Positions 1 through 7,062 of a stretch of DNA of 7,269 bases are shown one piece after another. How positions within the stretch are numbered: position 1 is the stretch's first letter; every line of letters begins with the position of its first letter. The DNA comes from an uncultured Acidimicrobiaceae bacterium (GTDB taxonomy: Bacteria; Actinomycetota; Acidimicrobiia; Acidimicrobiales; RAAP-2). The translations under genes and the position numbers were made by a program. The notes under the pieces were generated by a model that worked only from the letters and a program-made list of their open reading frames with translations, was not told the DNA's origin and ran no database searches. The DNA lies in contig CALAYR010000067.1 in assembly GCA_937894805.1 (NCBI GenBank), positions 1 through 7,269 of the forward strand. The letters run 5' to 3'.

Positions 1-148
1 GGTAGTCGTCCTTAGTTGCCGTGAAACCGGCGGGTCGTGGCGAGCCAAAACCGGGGAGCGAGAGAGCCACGCTTGGTTCTGACAACTCCGCTCGAAGGTC
101 GTCCCACAGGCTTGCGGTTTCGGGAACACCATGCAGAAAGACAATCAT
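1..148 (-). CDS. Alpha/beta hydrolase, N-terminal fragment (cut by the left edge)
   Basis: This is the first 49 residues of an alpha/beta-fold hydrolase, read on the minus strand and leaving the window at base 1. It begins MIVFLHGVPETASLWDDL. The LHGVPET segment (residues 5-11) is the usual beta-strand plus HGxP oxyanion-hole motif of the epoxide hydrolase and haloalkane dehalogenase-like group. The W at residue 15 and the later LPGFGSPRP (31-39) fit the same fold. The nucleophile elbow, acid and histidine lie outside the window, so substrate and reaction cannot be named. I chose the ATG at 146-148 because a GAGG lies 5 bases upstream of it; an in-frame GTG two codons earlier sits too close to that GAGG. 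The stop of the membrane-protein gene is 31 bases upstream on the same strand, so it may share that transcript. Family call fairly sure, specific function unknown. Confidence 0.8.
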   Translation of the reverse strand, partial: MIVFLHGVPETASLWDDLRAELSEPSVALSLPGFGSPRPAGFTATKDDY

Positions 149-153
149 CGACA

Positions 154-157
154 CCTC
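154..157 (-). promoter_or_regulatory. Shine-Dalgarno GAGG for the hydrolase gene
   Basis: A GAGG on the minus strand lies 5 bases upstream of the ATG at 146-148. It decides the start of the alpha/beta hydrolase in favour of this ATG over the in-frame GTG two codons upstream. It lies in the short gap after the stop of the preceding membrane-protein gene. Confidence 0.55.
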
Positions 158-179
158 AATTTCAACTCGTACGTGAAGG

Positions 180-773
180 TTAGTGAGACGCGCGATAACG
201 GCGTTGAATACTTCGGCACAGGCCAGCGACCACCACCACACTGAACGAAACAAACACGGTGCCTAATTGAAACCGGAACCGTTGATTCTCTCCGACGTCA
301 GTAGCGTTCATCACGAGAAAGCCCTGGGCCACGAGTAGCCACGGCAAGAAGTACTCCAGGCTGGCGGCGCGGCGACGGCGCCAGCTCCGCACGACCAAGT
401 ACAACCCCCCAATGATCGTCGAGAGCGTGAGGAACAGAGCCAAGGGCGACCTCGAAGGCCAGTCGACACCGGAGTAACGAAGATTCTGCTGCGCATCGAG
501 CGTGCGGATTGGACGTACCTGTCCACCAAGCACGGTGTCGTAGATATGGGCGTAGCCCGACAGCATCCCCGTCTGCGGCAGCGGGCATAGGAAGTACTGA
601 TCTGATGGCACTGACCAAATGGCCAAGCCTCGCATCACGTGGTTGACATATTCCCCGGGGGCGTGCCGAATGAACTGAATGCTGTCCGACATTGATGTCG
701 CGGCAATACCTCGATAGGCATCGTTGTTGTAGTTGATCGCCCCAGTCGACTTCAGCACTTGCGTCCGAACCGT
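180..773 (-). CDS. Integral membrane protein, C-terminal half, separated from the N-terminal half by an in-frame TAG
   Basis: This open stretch continues the reading frame of the gene at 774-1667 directly after its TAG stop. Five codons (TVRTQ) follow the TAG, then a GTG at 756-758 from which a 192-residue reading can be made. There is no Shine-Dalgarno before that GTG and the frame is unchanged, so I read it as the second half of one protein, not a separate gene. Counting from the GTG, hydrophobic helices lie at about 106-124, 136-151 and 164-182. A charged GENQRFRF motif (about 156-163) sits just before the last helix, as in the C-terminal part of many GT-C (ArnT/PMT-like) glycosyltransferases. 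The region 1-60, with NNDAYRGIA and APGEYV, looks like the loop between the two membrane parts. It ends in TAA at 180-182, 31 bases before the hydrolase gene. If the TAG is real, this half is probably not made. Confidence 0.6.
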   Translation of the reverse strand, partial: TVRTQVLKSTGAINYNNDAYRGIAATSMSDSIQFIRHAPGEYVNHVMRGLAIWSVPSDQYFLCPLPQTGMLSGYAHIYDTVLGGQVRPIRTLDAQQNLRYSGVDWPSRSPLALFLTLSTIIGGLYLVVRSWRRRRAASLEYFLPWLLVAQGFLVMNATDVGENQRFRFQLGTVFVSFSVVVVAGLCRSIQRRYRASH

Positions 774-776
774 CTA
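774..776 (-). other. In-frame TAG interrupting the membrane-protein gene
   Basis: The minus-strand codon at 774-776 is TAG. The frame starting at 1667 reads through 297 sense codons, this single TAG, 5 more sense codons, then the 192 codons from 758 to 183, ending in TAA. The distances confirm this: 1667 to 758 is 909 bases and 776 to 758 is 18 bases, both multiples of three. One base change, for example from CAG or TGG, would restore a protein of 495 residues. Which residue stood here cannot be told from the sequence. Confidence 0.8.
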
Positions 777-1667
777 GCCATCTTGAGAGTAAGGCCCGAC
801 TTTGCCGTACTGCTCGTAAACGGCCAGTGGAGAAAAGGGTTGGACAAAGACAAACAGCGAATAGTCATCGGAGTTGGTTATGCGCACAAGCCGCTCATAG
901 GCCGTCAGGTCGGTGGTGGCTCGAGCCAGGTTCATGCCGGCCCACGTCGAGGTCATGGGGGTGTGGAACATCACCGTTGATTTCACAACAACGAGAGCCA
1001 GCACGATGACCGGCCCCAGCGCACCCTTCTTCAGTGCGGGTCGGGCCGCTGGATAGAGCCACCACACCATTCCAAGAATCGCGATGAATATCACGGGCTG
1101 CAGTGACGTGACGTATAAACAGAGCATCGCTCCCGTGCCGGTAAACCAGGCGGCGTTACGCGTCGTTGGCTCCTGTGCGAATCGAACTGCGAAATACGTA
1201 CTCGCCGTAGCCAGCGCGGCGGCCGTTCCCACGTAGAGCACACTTTGCGCAAAGAAGAGCTGGGCCGGATCGAGATAGACCAGGACAATGGTGACCATCA
1301 TGGCCGTACGGGCGCCAACGCGAAGGCGCGTCATCGTCTTAAACGTCCATAGACCCGTGGCCACGTAGAGCGCGCCGCAGACGAGACGCATGACCAACAA
1401 ACCCAGACTGTGCGGCAGATGGAGCAGCAACCCCACTTCCAGATTGAACAGTGGTGGCTGCATGTGCAAGTTCCACACCGTTGGTACTAGATGGTCTTGC
1501 AGCAACTGGGGGTCAGCCAGATGCCAGAGATTAAAGAAGGGGCGCAGCGAGACAATCGCGCCGTAGTCAAATCGATGAGAAAGAGTCGAGACGACAACGT
1601 AGAGCGTCGATCCAACTGCGGCGAGCCAGCGACGCTGCGATGCAGTTCCCTCTTGCGCGGATGACAC
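774..1667 (-). CDS. Polytopic membrane protein, probable GT-C glycosyltransferase-like, N-terminal half ending at a premature TAG
   Basis: The 297 residues are strongly hydrophobic, with likely membrane helices at about 12-30, 85-107, 121-140, 143-161, 180-205 and 216-234. Between the first two helices lies a loop with ADPQLLQDHL (51-60) and LHMQPPLFN (67-75). An acidic first loop followed by an LHxQPP-type motif recalls GT-C membrane glycosyltransferases that use polyprenyl-phosphate sugars (ArnT/PMT/RgtA-like), acting on the outer face of the membrane. This is a family-style resemblance, so donor and acceptor are not assigned. The start is GTG at 1665-1667, 43 bases after the recD stop, with no clear Shine-Dalgarno, so the start is uncertain. 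The frame stops at TAG 774-776, after SQDG, and continues open in the same frame to 180. The whole would be 495 residues, a normal size for the family. Likely a pseudogene, a sequencing error, or a recent nonsense mutation. Confidence 0.65.
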   Translation of the reverse strand: MSSAQEGTASQRRWLAAVGSTLYVVVSTLSHRFDYGAIVSLRPFFNLWHLADPQLLQDHLVPTVWNLHMQPPLFNLEVGLLLHLPHSLGLLVMRLVCGALYVATGLWTFKTMTRLRVGARTAMMVTIVLVYLDPAQLFFAQSVLYVGTAAALATASTYFAVRFAQEPTTRNAAWFTGTGAMLCLYVTSLQPVIFIAILGMVWWLYPAARPALKKGALGPVIVLALVVVKSTVMFHTPMTSTWAGMNLARATTDLTAYERLVRITNSDDYSLFVFVQPFSPLAVYEQYGKVGPYSQDG

Positions 1668-1710
1668 GATGCGGAGCCTACAACCGACTTCTGGCGGAAC
1701 TCAGGGGCGC

Positions 1711-3417
1711 TTAATTCTTCAGACGGTAGGTCAAGCCCGAGACGCGGCTGATGCGCTTGACTACGGCACGCCGGAGAGCCACTTCACTGCCCACCACGGT
1801 GAGCTTGCGAATTGCTCGCGTCACGGCCGTATAGATCAACTCGGCCGAAAGGAGTGGACTCTCTTCACCGGGCAGACAGGCAACGACCTCGCGATACTCC
1901 GAGCCCTGACTCTTGTGAATCGTCATGGCCCAGGCGGGAACGAGGTACCCCACTGCCGCCAGCGGCAGGAGAGGGCGGTTCGCAAAGGCGACGTGGAGCA
2001 CTCCATCGTGCATCACCACGACCCCGAGGTCACCATTGAACACTTCAAGATGCTTTTGATTCCGCGTCACAAGAACTGGTTGCCCAATGCTGAACTGGCC
2101 CGGGGAGGTAAGACGAAGTTCATCAAGGTGTGCGCGCACTAGTTCGTTCCAGTAGCGCACGGAACCGGGGCCCCGGTGCGTGGCCGCCAGAATTGTGAAG
2201 GATCTAGTCAGTAAGAGTGCAAGAGCAACGTCACCTCGGTGTGCCGTTCGCACCAGTCGACGGGCGTGTTGAAAGACGCGCTGGTGTACCGCATCTTCAG
2301 TCGGTTGCTCAAAGAATGAAATGTCGGGCAGTGAATTGCGAAGTTGCGCCACCACGGCATCGACGTTCTCGGGGTGACGGCGTACCGTTCGAATGGTGCT
2401 CGCCAACAGTGGCAGCGCGTCGTTCTTCGTGCGCTGCACAACTGAGAGGCGCGTCATGAGGGACTCCATGTTGGCCGTGTCGTCGACCACGTCCGCCAAG
2501 ACTGCTCCAACGTTGACCGAAGCCAGCTGGTCGGGATCGCCGACGAGGAGAATGTGGCAATTCCGTTCGCTCTTTCGAGTGGCCGCGAAGAGAGAGTCGA
2601 GCACGGGGAGATCGGCCATCGATACTTCATCCACGATGATGATGTCGAGAGCGGGGAGCGTGGCCCGCGAAAGATTGTCCGGGCTAACGCCCAGAAGTCC
2701 GTAGAGGGTGCCACTGCGCTCGGTGTCTTGCACCAGTACGCGCCAGCTTTCGGTTGCGCTCGCCGCGAGACTCTCACTCGCCCGTCGTTCGGCCTTCGCC
2801 GTTGGTGCGGTGATGGCAAACCGCAGTGAGCCGGCGGTCAGCCCCTTCGATACCGCGAGTTCGTCGATAACGCGAAGGGCCCGAGCGGTTGACCACGTCT
2901 TGCCCGTTCCCGGTCCGCCAGTGAGGATCGAGACCGAGCGCTCATTAAGCAGTTCGGCAATGCGTACCACGTGGGGAATATCGATGGCCAGCGCCGTACC
3001 AGCTGCTTCATACGATGCGCCGTTGAGTCCTTCAAGTAATGGTTGCGTGGACCTGCGCGCGTCTAGCAGGAAGCGTGCAATTCGTTCCTCGGCGGCGGCG
3101 AGGCGTCGAAGGTAGAGATACCGGTCCCCGACTAAGACCAGAGGAGTCCCCACGAGGGTGATTTCATCAGCACTGGCCGCGACTTCACAGAGGTCGGGAC
3201 GGGCGTAGAGGAAGCTACGAATCTCGTCGCCACTCAGTTCGCCGGCCCACGACGTGCGGTCTTCGCCGTCGATGTCCACCGCCACGTGGTCCAGACGGGC
3301 CATGGCCGCCAAGCCACACAACACGTCCATCGATGGTCCTTCAACGATTTCATTGGCGAACCGTCGCACAATCGCCGAAGCCAACATGCGATCACTGCGC
3401 TGAATTTCAAGAGTCAT
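1711..3417 (-). CDS. recD: RecD, helicase subunit of the RecBCD exonuclease V complex
   Basis: A complete 568-residue superfamily 1 helicase, close in size to E. coli RecD (about 608). In RecBCD it is the 5'-to-3' motor that unwinds broken duplex ends together with RecB. The helicase motifs appear in order: Walker A GGPGTGKT (167-174), motif Ia TAPTAKAERR (203-212), Walker B IIIVDEVSM (259-267), motif III LLVGDPDQLASV (290-301), motif V TIHKSQGSEY (499-508) and motif VI YTAVTRAIRKL (529-539). The first 160 residues match the position of the RecD N-terminal domain that contacts RecB. All key ATPase residues are present and I see no frameshift. The ATG at 3415-3417 lies 2 bases after the recB stop (TGA, gt, ATG), so translation is probably coupled. 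A GGGAG about 10 bases upstream (3428-3432), inside recB, may be its ribosome binding site. It ends in TAA. The neighbouring RecB argues for RecD over the stand-alone RecD2 type, which also has a longer N-terminal region. Confidence 0.93.
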   Translation of the reverse strand: MTLEIQRSDRMLASAIVRRFANEIVEGPSMDVLCGLAAMARLDHVAVDIDGEDRTSWAGELSGDEIRSFLYARPDLCEVAASADEITLVGTPLVLVGDRYLYLRRLAAAEERIARFLLDARRSTQPLLEGLNGASYEAAGTALAIDIPHVVRIAELLNERSVSILTGGPGTGKTWSTARALRVIDELAVSKGLTAGSLRFAITAPTAKAERRASESLAASATESWRVLVQDTERSGTLYGLLGVSPDNLSRATLPALDIIIVDEVSMADLPVLDSLFAATRKSERNCHILLVGDPDQLASVNVGAVLADVVDDTANMESLMTRLSVVQRTKNDALPLLASTIRTVRRHPENVDAVVAQLRNSLPDISFFEQPTEDAVHQRVFQHARRLVRTAHRGDVALALLLTRSFTILAATHRGPGSVRYWNELVRAHLDELRLTSPGQFSIGQPVLVTRNQKHLEVFNGDLGVVVMHDGVLHVAFANRPLLPLAAVGYLVPAWAMTIHKSQGSEYREVVACLPGEESPLLSAELIYTAVTRAIRKLTVVGSEVALRRAVVKRISRVSGLTYRLKN

Positions 3418-3419
3418 AC

Positions 3420-6137
3420 TCAGAGATCTCCCAGCGTGCGTGACGCCTCAATAATGGCTCGAGGATTCGGCTGCCAATGGAATGATCCGTCTTCGACCGG
3501 ATCCTCGGGACGAGCTGCCGAACGGAGCAGAAAGTAGGCCGCTCCACCGAGGTGAACGGTGGGGTCGTAATTAGGCATCGTTCGCACGAGGTGTCGATGG
3601 AGCGCCACCAGATACAAGGTGGCCTGCAGCGCGTAGTCGTGGGCGCTCATGTAGCGAGCAATCTTCTCTGGGGCGAAGGGACGTACTTCACCAGGCATCT
3701 GATCAGTCTTGTAGTCAATAATCACGAAGGAGCCGTCATCGCGCTGGAAGACCAAGTCCAGACTGCCCACTGCGAATCCTTCGGAGAATCCGTCGGCCAC
3801 CTCGAGAGTGGCAAAGTAGGCGTCAAAAATGCTGCGACCATCGGCACCCGAGTCGTCGAACTCACGCATCGCGCGAGCCAGAGCCCGAATCTGCTCGGGA
3901 CGGGTCGTCTCACCGAGTGAGACCATGAATCGCATTTCCGTAACGCTTCGACCTTCGGGAATTTCGGTCAGGCTTCGCCCATCGAGGTAGGCCAGTGGCG
4001 TCGTGGCTGCGGCCGTGAGGGTGCGATACAAGACTGAGTCGTTTCTGGGCACCGCCAGTCCCTCGTTGGCGAGTTCCCGCTGCGCCAACGCAATCACGTC
4101 AACGCCAACTTGACCGACCGAGTGTTCCAAAACGGCGTGAATGGCCCGACCTAGTTCCTTACCGGCCAGTGCGCCGAAGGCCCCCTTGACGTTGCTGGCA
4201 ATCGCGTCACTGTCTTCAATCAAGAATTCGTCTTCGCCCTGGAAGCCTTCACTGTCGGGGAGGGCCACCGTTGACGGGGCGTCACCTAAGCGTTCGGCCA
4301 TCTGCGTATACGACCATCGTCGCTCGCGGAAGGCCACGGGAATGGGCGATCCACTCACGTACTTAGTGGCCAGTTCCGTAGTGATCACGGGAACATCCTC
4401 AACGCCAGTGGGCTCCCCACTCGGAGCTTTGCTCCCGGGCAGCGGGTGGCCGTGCTTCGAGAGAGCGATGCTGGGGATGTCACTCCACAGTGGCGTCAAG
4501 TAGTCAACGACGACGTCATCGGTCGGTTTCGGGAAGGAACTGCCCTCGACATAGCCCGCGAGTACTTCCGGGAACGGGTGGTTCGTAACTGACGAAGTCA
4601 CACCCTCGCCGTCACGCTGCGTAAACATCCGAACCCACTCGGGACTTTCCGGCTTGTAGAAACCACTCGGGCCGGGCACCAACACCCACGCCACTAGGTG
4701 GCGTACCGCACGCGTCATTGCGACGTAGATCATGCGTCGCGTTTCGGCGGCTAGGTCGGCTCGACGACGAACCTTGCGCTCAAGAACCTGGCCCCAAGGA
4801 ATCAGGGAGGCCACATCAATTGTTACGCAGCCGGGGTCGTCCCAGCGGATGAGTCCATTGAGTCGTTCATGCTCTCTCGTCGAACGTTCAATACTCGGGA
4901 ACTGACGAAGCATATAGGGCAGAAGAACCGTGGAGAATTCGAGACCCTTGGACTTATGGATCGTCATGATCTGCACGGCGTCTGATTCTGTCTCCAGCCG
5001 GCGCGCCTCGACCTTTTCATCACTCGACTCCGTCTCACGGGCGGCATCGAGCCACGTCAGCAAGAGTGGGAGTGCTCGAATGTCACGACACTCTCTCGCC
5101 AGCGCTTCGGTCAGGTGAAGAAGGTCGGTGATGTTGCGTTCACCATCGCGAGTCGCGAGCGTCGTCTCCATCACTTGTTGACCGCGAATAAAGCGCACCA
5201 CCGCCGAAACGCCATAGCGGGCGAAGTCGCTCACTACTTCGCTGATCCGCACGTGGAGATTCTCAATATCCCTAAACCAGGTCATGGCCAAGGCGGCGGT
5301 GTAGGCAACGTGCTCCGGCTCAGCGAGGGCAGCTAACAACAGACGGAGATGGAGAGCCGCGGGGCTCTTAAAGACATCATCATCGGACGAGGAGACCGAC
5401 GGAATGTGCTGTGCCCGAAGCGCCGACTGGACCATCAAACACTGACGATTGGTGTAACAGAGGACGGCAATGTCGGAGTACTTCTCGCCTCTTCCGTGGA
5501 GCAACTGAACGTAACGAACGATGTCATCTTCCGTAGTGTCACTCTTCGACTCATACTTACCCGCACGAATATGCACGGATGCGTTGAGATCACCGACCGC
5601 GAGAAGGTTCTTGGACTTTTCCATCGACTGGGGCCAGGCGCCCGCGGGTTCGAACGTAATGGTGGACGACGGGGCACTGGTGACGGGGTAGGTGAAGGAT
5701 GCCCCCCGAAAGACGGTGTTCACCGCGTCGAGGATCCCCTCGGTTGAGCGGTGGTTGAAGTTCAAAGTGGAAATCGGCACGCCTTCGCGCTCGCACTGAT
5801 CGCGCACGGCGAGGAAGGTGTCGACGCTGCCCGAGCGAAAGGCGTAGATGGCCTGCTTGGGGTCGCCGACCATTACCAGGCGCGTTTCCGGGGCACCCTT
5901 AAAGAGATCTTCAAAGATGGACCACTGCAGAGGATCGGTGTCTTGGAATTCGTCGATCATCACGACACGGAAGTTGTGGCGCATCTCCTGCTTAAACGCT
6001 CGCCCGTGTGGTCCGTCGAGCTGGCGGCGAAGCGCCACCAGGAGGTCACCAAACGTGGTGAGGCCAGCCGCCTCAAGGAGTTCGACGTAGCGGCGCGACG
6101 TCTCTTCGACAATCATGCGGCTAAAGAGTGCGACCTC
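3420..6137 (-). CDS. recB: RecB, helicase-nuclease subunit of RecBCD, N-terminal part missing
   Basis: About 905 residues of RecB are present, read on the minus strand. From the 5' side the motifs are: GDLLVAL (about 6035-6055); motif II MIDEFQDTDP (DEFQ at 5943-5954); motif III VGDPKQAIYAFR (5835-5870); FNHRS (about 5744-5758); motif V TIHKSKGLEF (4935-4964); motif VI YVAMTRA (4707-4727). The C-terminal nuclease domain has its expected residues: His in GRAIHAVLEH (4137-4139), Asp in GSLDLVF (3756-3758), Asp and Lys in DYKTD (3708-3716), then an HDYALQATLY segment. RecB is the 3'-to-5' motor and only nuclease of RecBCD. Walker A and motif Ia are absent because the RecB-like sequence stops at about 6130-6140. 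The same frame stays open to 7085, but that extension is antisense to an aldehyde dehydrogenase and is not RecB. As it stands the protein could not hydrolyse ATP. It ends in TGA, coupled to recD. Confidence 0.9.
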   Translation of the reverse strand, partial: EVALFSRMIVEETSRRYVELLEAAGLTTFGDLLVALRRQLDGPHGRAFKQEMRHNFRVVMIDEFQDTDPLQWSIFEDLFKGAPETRLVMVGDPKQAIYAFRSGSVDTFLAVRDQCEREGVPISTLNFNHRSTEGILDAVNTVFRGASFTYPVTSAPSSTITFEPAGAWPQSMEKSKNLLAVGDLNASVHIRAGKYESKSDTTEDDIVRYVQLLHGRGEKYSDIAVLCYTNRQCLMVQSALRAQHIPSVSSSDDDVFKSPAALHLRLLLAALAEPEHVAYTAALAMTWFRDIENLHVRISEVVSDFARYGVSAVVRFIRGQQVMETTLATRDGERNITDLLHLTEALARECRDIRALPLLLTWLDAARETESSDEKVEARRLETESDAVQIMTIHKSKGLEFSTVLLPYMLRQFPSIERSTREHERLNGLIRWDDPGCVTIDVASLIPWGQVLERKVRRRADLAAETRRMIYVAMTRAVRHLVAWVLVPGPSGFYKPESPEWVRMFTQRDGEGVTSSVTNHPFPEVLAGYVEGSSFPKPTDDVVVDYLTPLWSDIPSIALSKHGHPLPGSKAPSGEPTGVEDVPVITTELATKYVSGSPIPVAFRERRWSYTQMAERLGDAPSTVALPDSEGFQGEDEFLIEDSDAIASNVKGAFGALAGKELGRAIHAVLEHSVGQVGVDVIALAQRELANEGLAVPRNDSVLYRTLTAAATTPLAYLDGRSLTEIPEGRSVTEMRFMVSLGETTRPEQIRALARAMREFDDSGADGRSIFDAYFATLEVADGFSEGFAVGSLDLVFQRDDGSFVIIDYKTDQMPGEVRPFAPEKIARYMSAHDYALQATLYLVALHRHLVRTMPNYDPTVHLGGAAYFLLRSAARPEDPVEDGSFHWQPNPRAIIEASRTLGDL

Positions 6138-6150
6138 TCGGTGGGGATCA
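6125..6150. other. Junction between two unrelated sequence blocks
   Basis: RecB similarity on the minus strand holds up to about VALFSRMIVEE (near 6105-6134). Aldehyde dehydrogenase similarity on the plus strand begins at about IIDEIGFPPG (6147). Both genes lack their 5' portions and meet here head to head. GC content rises to the right: 52 % at 5221-5280 and 63 % at 6061-6120, against 73 % at 6181-6240 and 77 % at 6601-6660. No inverted repeat, insertion-sequence end or target duplication is visible at the join. An assembly chimera is the most economical explanation. Confidence 0.75.
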
Positions 6151-7016
6151 TCGACGAGATCGGCTTCCCGCCCGGCGTGTTCAACCTCGTCACCGGCGTG
6201 GGCCCGGTGGTGGGCGAGGCCATCGCCGTCCACGCGGATGTGGACATGGTCAGCTTCACCGGCAGCACCCGTGCGGGTAAGCGGGTGGCCGAGGTGGCCA
6301 GCCAGACGGTGAAGAAGGTCGCCCTCGAACTGGGTGGCAAGAGCGCGAACGTGATCCTGGAGGACGCCGATTTCTCCAAGGCCATCCCCGACGGCGTGGG
6401 CAAGTGCTTCCTGAACAGCGGCCAGACCTGCACCGCTCTCACCCGCATGCTCGTGCCGCGTTCGCGACTGGCCGAGGCCGAGGCCATCGCCGCCGGCGCT
6501 GCGCAGATGGCGTTCCAGCCGGGCAACCCGTTCGAAGAGGGCAAGATGGTCGGCCCGCTCGTGTCGGCCACCCAGCGCGACCGCGTGCGTGGGTTCATCC
6601 AGACCGGCATCGACGAAGGCGCCACGCTCATCGCCGGCGGCCCCACCGCCCCCGAAGGCCTGGAGCAGGGCTACTACGTGCAGCCCACCATCTTCAGCAA
6701 CGTCACCCGCGACATGACCATCGCGCAGGAAGAGATCTTCGGCCCGGTGCTGTCGATCATCCCGTACGACACCGAGGAAGAGGCCATCGAGATCGCCAAC
6801 GACACCATCTACGGCCTGGCCGGTGGTGTGTGGGCCGGCGACGCCGACCGCGCCAAGGCCGTCGCCCGGCGCATCCGCGCCGGCCAGGTGGAGGTCAACG
6901 GTGGACGCTTCAACCCGTCGGCGCCGTTCGGTGGCTACAAGCAGAGCGGCCTCGGTCGCGAAGCCGGCAAGTTCGGCCTCGAGGAATTCCTCGAAGTGAA
7001 GGCACTGCAGCTCTGA
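6147..7016 (+). CDS. Aldehyde dehydrogenase family protein, N-terminal part missing
   Basis: The C-terminal 289 residues of an NAD(P)-dependent aldehyde dehydrogenase, which oxidises an aldehyde to its carboxylate. Family motifs are in order: GFPPGVFNLVTG, SFTGSTRAGKRV, LELGGKSANV with the general-base Glu at 6327-6329, SGQTCTA with the catalytic Cys at 6429-6431, EEIFGPVLS (the cofactor-binding Glu motif), and PFGGYKQSGLGRE near the end. It stops at TGA 7014-7016. Members are usually 470-500 residues, so about 180 are missing, including the conserved Asn of the NFP region and the Lys of the KPSE motif. The frame is open leftwards to 5751, but that part is antisense to recB. There is no start codon with a ribosome site at the 5' end, so the fragment should not make an active enzyme. 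GC at third positions is much higher than in the left block. The substrate cannot be told; the end GGYKQSGLGREAGKFGLEEF is common in broad-range actinobacterial enzymes. Confidence 0.9.
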   Translation: MIDEIGFPPGVFNLVTGVGPVVGEAIAVHADVDMVSFTGSTRAGKRVAEVASQTVKKVALELGGKSANVILEDADFSKAIPDGVGKCFLNSGQTCTALTRMLVPRSRLAEAEAIAAGAAQMAFQPGNPFEEGKMVGPLVSATQRDRVRGFIQTGIDEGATLIAGGPTAPEGLEQGYYVQPTIFSNVTRDMTIAQEEIFGPVLSIIPYDTEEEAIEIANDTIYGLAGGVWAGDADRAKAVARRIRAGQVEVNGGRFNPSAPFGGYKQSGLGREAGKFGLEEFLEVKALQL

Positions 7017-7062
7017 CGTGACCTCATTCGGCCACACGGCTGGGTGATACTGGGCGACGGAT

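Noticed and set aside
774..776. TAG as pyrrolysine or a reassigned codon
   Set aside because: Only one in-frame TAG is seen; the protein is not of a pyrrolysine family and nothing in the window suggests a changed code. A point mutation or sequencing error is simpler.
298..980. Several short frames in other phases over the membrane-protein gene
   Set aside because: Their Arg/Ala/Ser-rich products look like shadows of the real frame, which carries the membrane helices and motifs.
1669..2142. A 157-codon plus-strand open frame opposite the 3' part of recD
   Set aside because: It lies wholly antisense to well-supported recD motifs V and VI, and its product has no recognisable domain.
6404..7021. 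A 205-codon plus-strand frame overlapping the dehydrogenase in another phase
   Set aside because: Its product is almost all Arg, His, Pro and Gly, typical of an out-of-phase reading of a GC-rich gene; the true frame has the catalytic Cys and Glu.
7046..7051. GATACT, a possible -10 box before the acyltransferase gene
   Set aside because: No matching -35 element at the right distance (CTCATT only), and the gap of 46 bases allows co-transcription with the dehydrogenase.
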